A stretch of 64,000 nucleotides of DNA from Parietichytrium sp. I65-24A. Its lineage: Eukaryota > Sar > Bigyra > Thraustochytrida > Thraustochytriidae. The notes beneath the pieces are model-generated. The model did not search any database, was not told the origin of the DNA, and saw only the letters and a program-made list of their open reading frames with translations. Of this stretch, positions 48,313 to 57,068 are shown piece after piece. The position numbers and the translations under genes are program-made. Position 1 is the stretch's first letter. Each line of letters opens with the position of its first letter. The stretch spans positions 806,001-870,000 of the forward strand of contig BLSF01000004.1 of NCBI GenBank assembly GCA_012862575.1. The letters are read 5' to 3'.

Positions 48313-48444
48313 ATGCCACGCAAAGACACCGTCCAAAAGGTTGACACCCCTGTCACCGCCGCTGCGCCGGAGCAGACCAAAACGATGCCGTCGAAGAAAA
48401 GCACGAAGAAGGGCGGCAGCAAGAACAAAAAGCTGAAGCGCTAA
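48313..48444 (+). CDS. 43-aa lysine-rich micro-protein, copy 4
   Basis: Same protein as the other copies, with two synonymous differences from copy 3 (Thr6 and Ala16). It lies inside the 340-bp contig overlap, so it is probably the allele of copy 3. Unlike copy 3 its downstream sequence continues unbroken toward the CFAP100-like gene, on which it converges. Confidence 0.7.
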   Translation: MPRKDTVQKVDTPVTAAAPEQTKTMPSKKSTKKGGSKNKKLKR

Positions 48445-48875
48445 GCCGGGCAGAGTCAGCCATGATTCTGCCACACTTATTCTCAGGCCGCAGCAGTCGC
48501 GGCTTGAATAGCTGCTGTTCATAATAATTTTAAGAGTCGAATAAGTAACCTACGTCGTTTTTGCTTCGTCTTTTGACTTGAGAATGCTTTATGTTGCAAA
48601 GAAAAACGTTTTTGGACAATTTGGGTATGCAAATGACTTGCTGCGCCCCAAGTATAAGCCCGCGCAGAGCGGACCGGTCCTAGAGGCGCGAGATGCAAAG
48701 GAGAACGGAGAATTGTCAAATGCTGAGAGGCAAGACTTCCGCTCCTCTTGATCCGGCTCGAAGGGCTGGACTGAAAGTACCGATTAACAAGAAATTAAAC
48801 GTTCAGGAGTTGGAAAAAGGTGATGAGAATGAATTAAACATAGGTTGACAGACAGCAATCACGGACAGAATAAAA
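48445..48875. other. Convergent 3' spacer
   Basis: It contains the micro-gene hairpin at its left end. The rest shows no recognisable gene. Confidence 0.5.
48449..48472 (+). terminator. 3' hairpin of micro-gene, copy 4
   Basis: Identical stem-loop to copy 3, 4 nt after the stop. Confidence 0.7.
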
Positions 48876-50678
48876 TCACCAAGAAAAGAACTCCTTCATG
48901 TCCTGAGCCTTCTCTTCTGCAGCAGAGTTGTCCTTCTGCCTAACTTTCTTCTGCGGCGGAGCCGATCGGAACATGACTGGTTTCCCAGTCTTTTTCTTTG
49001 GAGCTTGCATAGACCGCTCAATAGATTTTCGGAGCCTCTCTTCGTACACCTGCTGCTGCTGGGCCATACGCTCGGCACGAACACGCTCACGGCGCTCTTT
49101 CTCCTTCAACTTTTCTGCCTTTACTACGTACTCCTCAGGAATCTGCTCAATCTGACTGAGCAAGTCTTCTAACTTTGCCTCCAAGTCAGTGAGCATGGAG
49201 AGAGTGGAAGGTGACGCGTCGCAATCAAACCCACAACGCTTGTACACTTCTTTCACCTTCTCATTCAGCTCTCGTAGCAGCGTCTCCTGAGCGTCCTCTC
49301 CTGCTCCGCTCTCCATCTGAGAACGCAGAATATTGGACTTGTTCTCTTCGGTTTGGATCTGACCCGAAAGCTCGTCAATATTAGTTTTGAGGGAGTTGGT
49401 CTTAACGTCCATCTTCTGCTTGGTTTCGCGAAACTCCTGCTTGAGCTCTTCCAAGGCCTGCTCGGTCTCTTGCGAATTCTGGATGAGAAATAAATTGGAT
49501 TCCTCTAGCTGCGTGAAGATGTTTAGGAGCTGCGTCGGCTCTTTGAAAAACATCGGGTACTCCTCGGAGTCTGCCCTCTGATTGCTGCCACCAAGGATCA
49601 TGGCCTCGAATTTAGCCGCAAGCTCCTCCTCCTCTTCCTCATCTATTTCCCTTTGCTTTCCTTCGCCATCGTCTTTTCCCTCGTCTGCAGAGAGTTCAGT
49701 GTCGCTGCCTTCGTCATCAGAAAAGTCAAACTTTGGGAGGTCAGGAAGTTTCGGGGGCGGCACATTGGCAGCGAGCTCTTTACGGGTCACGCGTGTGCCC
49801 CTGTTGGCCATTTTAGCTTCTTCTTTGCGCTTGGCTTCTTCATAGTCCTCCATGATTTGCCTGCGCTCCTCTTCATACTCGCGCAATTTACACTTCCGGT
49901 AGGCACGCTGCATCTTGCGTCGCTCTTTGCGGATTCGCGAGTCCTGCTCGTCGAACCACTCCGACGGAGTCAGTTCATCCAGAAATTGCTTGTACTTGAG
50001 GCAGTCCTCCAACTGCTCCTTGAGCTTGGACATATCAGATTGAACGGCTTGAATCTGATGATTCAGCTTTTTGATTTCTTGAAGCTTGTCTTGCTTGAGC
50101 TTGGTTTCCGACTCGGCCTTCTTTATCGCTTCGTGCGCCTTCTTGTCATTTTCCTTCAGGAAAGTATCAAACCTGATAGCATCTTCTTCGAGCATGAGCT
50201 CTGACTTTCTGAGGGCCTCCTCCTTCAGCTGCGCCTTCTCCTCAAGCTTGCGAATCTCCTCCCGCTTTGTGTCCAGCGACATTTGCACGAGAAACATCTC
50301 CCTTTTCTTCGCGATGAAATCGGTCATGTTCTCCTTCTCCCTTCTTCTATCTGACGCGATCGCTGTCGACGCAGCCGTGGTGAGCACCTGCTTCTTCTTG
50401 ATGAATGGAGCTGTCAAGGCGTCTGACTTGTCCAGATCGCTCTCAATGCTCTGCCTCGAAACCCCTTTTCGCTTGTTCGACTCGAGTGTCTTCTCCCAGA
50501 TAGACAGTTTGGACAGCTTATCACGACGCTCCTGGCGCTCTTTCCTCTCCCGCTCTCGTATCAGAAAGACTTGGTCATCGCTGGGAAGCTGAAACGGGTT
50601 GGTGCCCACATCTTCGCTCTGCTTGAACTCGTCCGCCTCCTTCGCCTCCTTCGACTCTACCAGCCCAAGCTGCCTCAT
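48876..50678 (-). CDS. CFAP100: CFAP100-like (CCDC37/MIA1) axonemal protein
   Basis: This 600-residue coiled-coil protein resembles CFAP100, which with CFAP73 forms the MIA complex that regulates inner dynein arms in motile cilia. After NPFQLPSDDQVFLIRERER, the typical CFAP100 opening, a DUF4200-type coiled coil lies at about 114-232 (KREMFLVQMSLDTKREEIRK through KYKQFLDELTPSEWF). Further coiled coils follow, with an acidic insert at about 310-370, and the C-terminus is basic. The ATG at 50678 is the first start in a frame that opens 17 codons earlier at a TTG. The DUF4200 family includes CFAP73, CCDC38 and CCDC42; the N-terminal motif and length favour CFAP100. Its presence implies motile flagella at some life stage. 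Confidence 0.82.
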   Translation of the reverse strand: MRQLGLVESKEAKEADEFKQSEDVGTNPFQLPSDDQVFLIRERERKERQERRDKLSKLSIWEKTLESNKRKGVSRQSIESDLDKSDALTAPFIKKKQVLTTAASTAIASDRRREKENMTDFIAKKREMFLVQMSLDTKREEIRKLEEKAQLKEEALRKSELMLEEDAIRFDTFLKENDKKAHEAIKKAESETKLKQDKLQEIKKLNHQIQAVQSDMSKLKEQLEDCLKYKQFLDELTPSEWFDEQDSRIRKERRKMQRAYRKCKLREYEEERRQIMEDYEEAKRKEEAKMANRGTRVTRKELAANVPPPKLPDLPKFDFSDDEGSDTELSADEGKDDGEGKQREIDEEEEEELAAKFEAMILGGSNQRADSEEYPMFFKEPTQLLNIFTQLEESNLFLIQNSQETEQALEELKQEFRETKQKMDVKTNSLKTNIDELSGQIQTEENKSNILRSQMESGAGEDAQETLLRELNEKVKEVYKRCGFDCDASPSTLSMLTDLEAKLEDLLSQIEQIPEEYVVKAEKLKEKERRERVRAERMAQQQQVYEERLRKSIERSMQAPKKKTGKPVMFRSAPPQKKVRQKDNSAAEEKAQDMKEFFSW

Positions 50679-51961
50679 TTCGCCGCCCAAACAGCGACTT
50701 TCTTCGGGCACACCTCCCAAGTCCAGCAACGAGCAGACCGGTCAATCGAAGCAACGATCGAGCGGGCGACGGTAACAATCGACACGCGCGACAGCCAGGC
50801 AAGCCCACGACCAACAATGCACCACAACACAAGAGCAGTGACGTCGACGTGGACCTCACTCAACGCACACAACAGCCACGGAGTCCAACAACGAACAAGC
50901 AAGCAAGCAAGCAAACGGACCAACGAACGAATGGATGGATGACTGTATTGATGGATGAATCGATGGATGAAGGAATCAATGAATCAATGAATCAACGCCG
51001 CGCACGGCGCTTGCACGAGCGACTGCCTTGCTGCTCGTTCCCTTCTCCAACCCAACTCCGCCAATGCCAATACCAATGCCAATTCCAATGCCAATGTCAA
51101 TGTCAATTCAACACCTCTACCTCCGAAGCTGGCCTCCTCAACGACCCAGCTATAAAGCTACATCCACTGTCGGTATTGGCTACTCATCGAATTCATTTCC
51201 ATAATCTCACAGCTGAAATGGTTACAATGATTGCACTAACTGAGAGATCCGTTGACGGATCTGTGGCACTTTGTCCTATTGTTTTCATTAACTATACGCC
51301 ACATGTTTGCGCTAGAGGATGACCACCGGAAGTGCTAAGGATTGTGGTAAGGAAATGGTGTGGCTGGGACTAGAGCGCTTGCGGAACGCTTTTCTGGGTG
51401 GAGAAGTATGGAAAAGTGCAACGGAGTAGGAATGTTCGCATGCAATGATTGCATTGACATGGGAAATGTGCGATGAAGAGAGGAATAAAAGTGCGATGAA
51501 GAGAGGAATAAAAGCGCGACGAGTGGATGCGCGATTCAACTGCGAGGATTTTGGTTGAAGAAGTCGTGTTTTAGAGCCGATAAATGGCGCTTGAATCATT
51601 GCCTCAAGGTGATAACGTGGATTTCGATGCCGTCAGAGAACCCGGATCTTCTTAGCTCTGCTCGTTGCTGGCTTGTCTTTTTGAAGGAGACTCGAAACAA
51701 AGACTGACTTCCCTCGGCGTCAATAGAGAATGCGAGAGAGTCCGGTGCTGGTTAACGCCCCTGCTCCAATAAAGACTTGGTTGTGGCATATATTGCCGAT
51801 TGAGGCTTGAGACCAGGATGAAATGCTGCCGGGCTCTTTGATAAAAAAACACTGAATCCCGCTTGGGAGAGAATGTTAACAAGTGGAAACGTTGTATACA
51901 CGTTTTAAGAGCTTGTAATTTTTAAAAGAATCTAACACTATCGAAACAGAAAGTACCCTCT
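50679..51961. other. Spacer with several short repeats
   Basis: Between two minus-strand genes. It contains AAGC units (50896-50915), GGAT/GAAT-type units (50930-50998), CCAATG hexamers (51061-51109) and a perfect 23-bp tandem duplication (51468-51490 and 51491-51513). No gene is recognised. Confidence 0.5.
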
Positions 51962-52671
51962 TTACTTTTCGTGGCTTCCGACACGAAGATGGTTATTGTT
52001 GTAGAAAGACGCGGAGGCAGTTGTGCGGGAGTGAGCGCTACGCTGCAATTTGTCGCAGTCGACGCCATAGCTTGTCGCGCTCGTACGCAAGCTTCCGTGA
52101 TTAATTGGACCCCATTGTTTTGGTTTGCCAACTACATCCGGCTGCACAGAGTGCGCCTGGTCAAACTCAAATATCTCTTGCACAGGTGCTTCCTCTTCGA
52201 AAGGAATGCTTTCGTCACCAGAGCTCGGCATTCTCTTCTTGCTTTGGTTTGCTGCCTTTGTAACCGAGTAAATAGCCTCGCGATACTGCTCAATCGCGAT
52301 GGTGTTGCTGAACTCATCGCGCTTTGGAGGCTCAGACGAGCCGAACCCAAGCTTCTTTGGAGCATTGCGATACGCTGCACGGGATTGATCAAGACAATGT
52401 GCTGTGAGAACTTCATCCTCCTTTTGACAATGCGTGGGCTACTCGCGCAACCAAACTTACAATTCGCAGGGCAGTAAGGGTCCTGCTTGCCTGGCACCGT
52501 GAAAGAGTACGTGCTAAAAGGCTTGTCGCTTCGTGGCAAGCTGAACTGCTTGCCTTCATACCTGCTGATCTTGTCGCGCTTTGCCACTGCGTCTCCCTTC
52601 TTGCCACCGCTGTTGGTGGACATGGTGCCCTGGTCCGCCTTGGCGTGTACCTTGTACTTTGTAGAATACAT
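51962..52671 (-). CDS. Unrecognised two-exon protein, 207 aa
   Basis: The spliced product of exons 52461-52671 and 51962-52374 has 207 residues. The 86-nt intron has a GTAAGT donor and a TGCAG acceptor and joins phase 1 correctly. Across the joint the sequence reads QDPYCPANSYRNAPKK, and it continues LGFGSSEPPKRDEFSN and IAIEQYREAIYSV. The Pro, Gly and Tyr-rich, mostly non-helical style resembles small axonemal microtubule-associated proteins, and the neighbour is a CFAP100-like gene, but that is only suggestive. The start is uncertain: the ATG at 52671 is used because upstream codons read into sequence without a good start, and an additional 5' exon is possible. No known family is claimed. 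Confidence 0.62.
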
Positions 52672-54106
52672 CCTGCCTCGATGCGCGCCCAAGAAAACCT
52701 GCTTCCCCGCGTGCTCACGTGTTCTCCACGGCCAATGCTGCGCACTGAGTATCCGCCGACTCGAGATTGCCCACGTCCACTGCAACGCTTGGTCTTGGAC
52801 CCTTGTTTTGCACTTTGCAGGGATCCCATTTACTACCAGAGCTGGCTTGATCCGTTAGCGTGGCGAAAAATTTCTCAAGACGAATGACATGCTAGCAAGT
52901 CGCTACGGCTTCCGGCGCGGAGCACAGTGCTATCTATGGCTCTGCTTGGTTAAACGAGCGCTGAGGACTGGCGCGTGAGCAGTAGAACACCACCTTCGCG
53001 CCGGGATGTTCTGAATTCTGTAACGAGCCCATGCCTCATAGATTGCTTGAAGCATCTGACATATTCAAATTGAAAATGATTCCAACGAGACGAAATCAGT
53101 TCTGACTGTGAATACACTGGCAAGGCTGGCAAAGTTGGCGCGTGGCGTCAATTCGAGCTGATCCTGACCATAGCAAGACAAGTTCGTGCAGAGATTGATG
53201 GACGTCAAAATCGATCGACAATGAACAACTAAATTCGAATCGCTCGAAGACTTTTCAGCTTTACAACAACACTATGCTTGGGCCGCCGCCCGCCGCTTTT
53301 CAAGCGATGAACCAGCTCTAACTTTTCTTTTCGTTTATAAATCACAAAACAAACAATCATGCTTTCGGATTTCAGATTAATCAATGCACAATTCACAATT
53401 CACAATTCACAATCAGTCCAACTCGAAGTTTGTCTATTTACTCGCTCGCTCACCGGATCAATCGAACAGCTCGTTGTTCTCTATTGAGCATCTACATTTA
53501 ATCACCGCCATTGCGCTTAGGTATTTGCGTACTCAAAGCCATACAAAACCCGCAGAACGGTCTCGCCAAACATTTGTATGAGGAACAAACGAAGCTTGAC
53601 GAGAACCGGGAAGCTCCAGTTATAGCGCGAAGGAAAAAAGAGGGACAGAGACAGAGTGACGCGCGAACGCACCCAAGCGAAGAGAGAAGAGAGAAAGAAG
53701 CACATTTTCAAGCTCTGATCGACGGGTTCTCGAGCGCAGAACCGGCCGGTTCTCGAAGACTGGCGAAGATTGGCGTAGAATGCAAAGTCCGCAGACGTGA
53801 GTGAAAGATTTCGGAGTGATTGGAGTTACCTAGATAAAAATTTGCAGGAAAAGTTGGAAAGTATCGAAATTAGTTAATTCTCGGCCGAAAGCCTTTTCTT
53901 TCGGTATTGTCCGGACCCGCGCTTTACTCGTGGCGCTTCCCGAAGAGTTTGCGGCTCGGTTTCGTCAGGTTTATTGTGAAAAGTCGCCAGCAAGTTGGGG
54001 AACGTAGTTATGAACGCTATTTATGTCTTGAACGCGTCGCAGATATATTCGCTTCTCATCAACAGCGACAGGGCTGTTCGTCGGACTTTGGAAATTGGCC
54101 GCTGAC
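52672..54106. other. Divergent spacer
   Basis: No gene is recognised. It has a short CACAATTCA direct repeat (about 53392-53411) and GA-rich plus-strand sequence around 53620-53700, about 400 bp before the next start codon. Confidence 0.5.
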
Positions 54107-56236
54107 ATGGATAGCGTCTTGCGGGAGGTTAGTAACTCGATCTCGCAATTACGAAAGGGCAGAGCAGAATTTGAGACATTTCGAAGGGTCGCGCAACTTC
54201 CGTCCCTGGAGCTCGGGAGAAATGCGCGACGTGACGCGTTCGATGAGATAGGGCACAATCATGCTTGTGTCAAATCCGTCAGGGATAGTCATGACGTCAA
54301 GCAAGGAAGCAGGGCAGCGGTCGTTCAGCACAGCACTGAAAATGTTGAAAAAATTAGTCTGGATCAATTGTCACAAAAACTTGATGCGATAAGGAAGGAG
54401 CTTGGCGAAGATGGGCGTCTCAAAGAAGGCATTTCGAAACCAAACGAGCAGAATGCGGCGCTAGCGGATGAGCGAAAAGACGAAACCGCCGCAGACCTAG
54501 AGCAGATTCTTGCTAAGCTTGATGCTCTTGAGAAGAAGGAAGAACGTGCCCGTGAAGGAATGGGCAAATCGGCAAAACTAGCTAGAGACGCCAAAGAGCG
54601 ACTGGACGACGCGCTTCAGGAAAAAGCGAAATTAGAAACGCAGTTACTCGAAGCGAAGGCAGAGATAACTGGAGGGAAGTGCGAAGCTAAACAGAGAGTC
54701 GCGGAAGCAAGAGTCGAACTAGAACGCGCAAAGAAAGATCTGCGGTATTCTCAAGAGCGAGAAGCCGAGTTACAGAGCCAGCTCACAAAGACTCAGATAG
54801 AAGTAAAGGAGCTTAAACATCGTGTGTTTGCGTGGCTGGAGGATCGCCCCTCCACCCGTTTGCAAGTGGCATCGGACCTAGCGACGAACAGCCCTCATGA
54901 CCTGTGGAGGGTCGTTCGACGCGTCACAGAGGCCGAACGGCGTGCTGCAGAAGCTGAGAAACTAGCGCATGAAAAAGCTGTTCTAGCAGCGGAGTTGAAG
55001 GAGAAGCTGGACGAGACTGTCGGGCGCAAAGAAGCAACTGATGAATTATCAAATCGCAAAGAGCGTGAGAATCTCGAGAAGGATGCCGAAGAGGTTTTAT
55101 TGGAGCTGATGAAGTTGAGGGACAGACTGAAAGGCGCCCCAGGACATGAGGTGAAGCCCGATTCTTGCTCCGTCGAGGATAAATATAATCGAGATAAGAA
55201 CGAATTGTCTAAAGGGAAGAGCAGCAAAAGTGGCAGTGATGGTGTGCTCTGTAAAACCAAGGATGAACAGCTCACACTCCTCATTGAGGAGGTTGAGGCC
55301 GAAGTAGAATGCCAAAAACAAAAACTTGAGCAGTATCTAAAGTCTTCCCAGGAGTATATCAGTGGCATGCGTGACGAAGCTCTAAAGCTCTCCGTTGCGG
55401 CGCAGGAGTGCGAAAAGGCGAAGGCCGCTTATTTTGCATCTTCGCAGCAGACACAGGCTGAAATAGAGGAAGTGGAGCGCTCAATTGCGGAGACTGAAAA
55501 ACTGCAGAAAGAGGCGGAGGAGCAAGCCGATGCCGACCTTCGCAAGGCTGCTCAACACGAGCAAGTCTACAGAAAGGCCAAGCATATCCTTCGCCAATCG
55601 AGGCGCCAGTTAGCAGCTAAGGAAGCCCGAAAGAAAAAGATGGAGGCGGCGAACAAGTTAGTGCTCTGTGAACTCAACGAAGAAAAGGCTCAAGCAATGC
55701 AGTTGGCGAAAACGAAGGATCGCTTGGAGCGAGAGATTCGGGACTTTCAAGGAAACATTGAGCTAGCCTCTGAGGCCATAAAACTTGACACCGCCGAACT
55801 ACACAAGAATTCTAAAAGACTGGAGGAACTAGAAGCAGAAAGCTTGCGGACGAAACACGATGTGCAAGCGTTGACTTCGGAAAACGAAGCATTTTCAAAC
55901 GAGCTGGCCCAGGTACGCAGCCTCCTTCGGTCGGAAGTATTGAGAGAGAAGGAACTCGAAAATTCTCACAGGAAGATCCGCCAAGAGGTTTCCGCCCAAC
56001 GACAAGAGCTCCATTCGCATCGAAAATCCTGGGCACAGCTGGAAGCACGAACTCACGCCGTTGAAGAGATGCACAGAAAGTGCATGCAGCTTAGTGCTCT
56101 AGCAAGCAAGGAACAGGACCGTCTCAACAGGTATTTGAACCACGAGCACGATCTCAAACAGAAGTTGATCCAAGTTTCGCGCAAGTCCGTCTTCTACGCA
56201 GACCAGCTCCGAAAGCTGCAGGCACTTGCCCGGTAA
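54107..56236 (+). CDS. Coiled-coil protein, unknown, 709 aa
   Basis: A long continuous frame encodes a protein dominated by coiled coil (about 85-260, 280-360 and 390-705), rich in Glu, Lys, Ala and Gln. I see no globular domain except possibly a short region near residues 245-280 containing FAWLEDRPSTRLQ and DLWRVVRRVTEAE. The C-terminal 40 residues (LNRYLNHEHDLKQ and SVFYADQLRKLQALAR) are less repetitive. The frame opens four codons earlier at a TTG; the ATG at 54107 is used. It could be a centriolar, flagellar or cytoskeletal protein. A decayed copy of its last 130 bp lies just downstream. Confidence 0.7.
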   Translation: MDSVLREVSNSISQLRKGRAEFETFRRVAQLPSLELGRNARRDAFDEIGHNHACVKSVRDSHDVKQGSRAAVVQHSTENVEKISLDQLSQKLDAIRKELGEDGRLKEGISKPNEQNAALADERKDETAADLEQILAKLDALEKKEERAREGMGKSAKLARDAKERLDDALQEKAKLETQLLEAKAEITGGKCEAKQRVAEARVELERAKKDLRYSQEREAELQSQLTKTQIEVKELKHRVFAWLEDRPSTRLQVASDLATNSPHDLWRVVRRVTEAERRAAEAEKLAHEKAVLAAELKEKLDETVGRKEATDELSNRKERENLEKDAEEVLLELMKLRDRLKGAPGHEVKPDSCSVEDKYNRDKNELSKGKSSKSGSDGVLCKTKDEQLTLLIEEVEAEVECQKQKLEQYLKSSQEYISGMRDEALKLSVAAQECEKAKAAYFASSQQTQAEIEEVERSIAETEKLQKEAEEQADADLRKAAQHEQVYRKAKHILRQSRRQLAAKEARKKKMEAANKLVLCELNEEKAQAMQLAKTKDRLEREIRDFQGNIELASEAIKLDTAELHKNSKRLEELEAESLRTKHDVQALTSENEAFSNELAQVRSLLRSEVLREKELENSHRKIRQEVSAQRQELHSHRKSWAQLEARTHAVEEMHRKCMQLSALASKEQDRLNRYLNHEHDLKQKLIQVSRKSVFYADQLRKLQALAR

Positions 56237-57068
56237 GGAGCACTCGATGACCCCTTTTTGCACACACCCACATCTCGTCAAATCTCAACAGGAAACTGAA
56301 CCATGAAACACAGGTTGATCCAGCTTTCGCGCATGTCAGCCTTCTGATCTGATCAGACCAGCTAAATCTACAAAACTGCATGTATTTGCCCGATGGAGGA
56401 GCACTCCATCGCAACGCCAACCATGGCTCATACTCACAACGCGTCTTTCCAACCTCGACCTTGAGCGCCAACGACCATCATCTTGGCTCTTTCCTTCACC
56501 CCATTCGCTGTCAGCCAAGCAAGGCCAGTCTTGAAATCACCGACCAATTCCAGCTTATTTTTATTCGCGAATGAAAAGATTAAAACACTAAACGTCTCGA
56601 ACGGCTATTCATTCATTGAACTCATTGTTCAAACAATTCATTGCAAACACAACTTCCAAAAAGTCCAAAACCTTTCCACAAATCCTACTGGTACTCAGTA
56701 ACTGGCTACTACCTTTCGTCCAATTTGTGCGGAACCCATCTGTACGGCAACCCTTCGTCCTCCACCGGACTTCTACCAGCTCCTCTATCACTCCCTACCC
56801 GCCGGGAAAAAATCTCCTGCTACCTTAATCCTTACTACCAGCCACATAAAACTAAAATTCAAAATCCACACCGAGATCTCCGCGCATCGTGCCCGCTTCC
56901 ACTCCACTCCTACGCGACTCCTAGTCCTCCCACCCGACCTACGCAGCCTCTTATTTACATAGCTAACCCTTCCAGTAAGAGTCTTCCCCCCCGTCGAGCA
57001 AGCAAACACAACTCTCCCTCACACACACACAAAAGCACACACAAATACATACGTCGACGCACGGAAAG
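56237..57068. other. Spacer between same-strand genes
   Basis: Its left end holds the decayed duplicate (56283-56412). Its right end has a CA-rich run (about 57021-57050) directly before the next ATG. Otherwise nothing is recognised. Confidence 0.5.
56283..56412 (+). pseudogene. Decayed tandem duplicate of the preceding gene's 3' end
   Basis: This segment aligns with 56115-56245, the last codons and stop region of the coiled-coil gene. Shared stretches include CTCAACAGG, TTGATCCA, TTTCGCGCA, AGACCAGCT and GGAGCACTC in the same order. Substitutions and small indels break the frame. It is a host-gene duplicate about 170 bp downstream of the parent segment. Confidence 0.7.

Larger units (their letters stand above)
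48155..48494. repeat. 340-bp duplicate of 47814-48153
   Basis: An exact-length duplicate at a constant offset of 341. It contains micro-gene copy 4 and its promoter arm. It most likely represents the other allele of copy 3. Confidence 0.88.
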
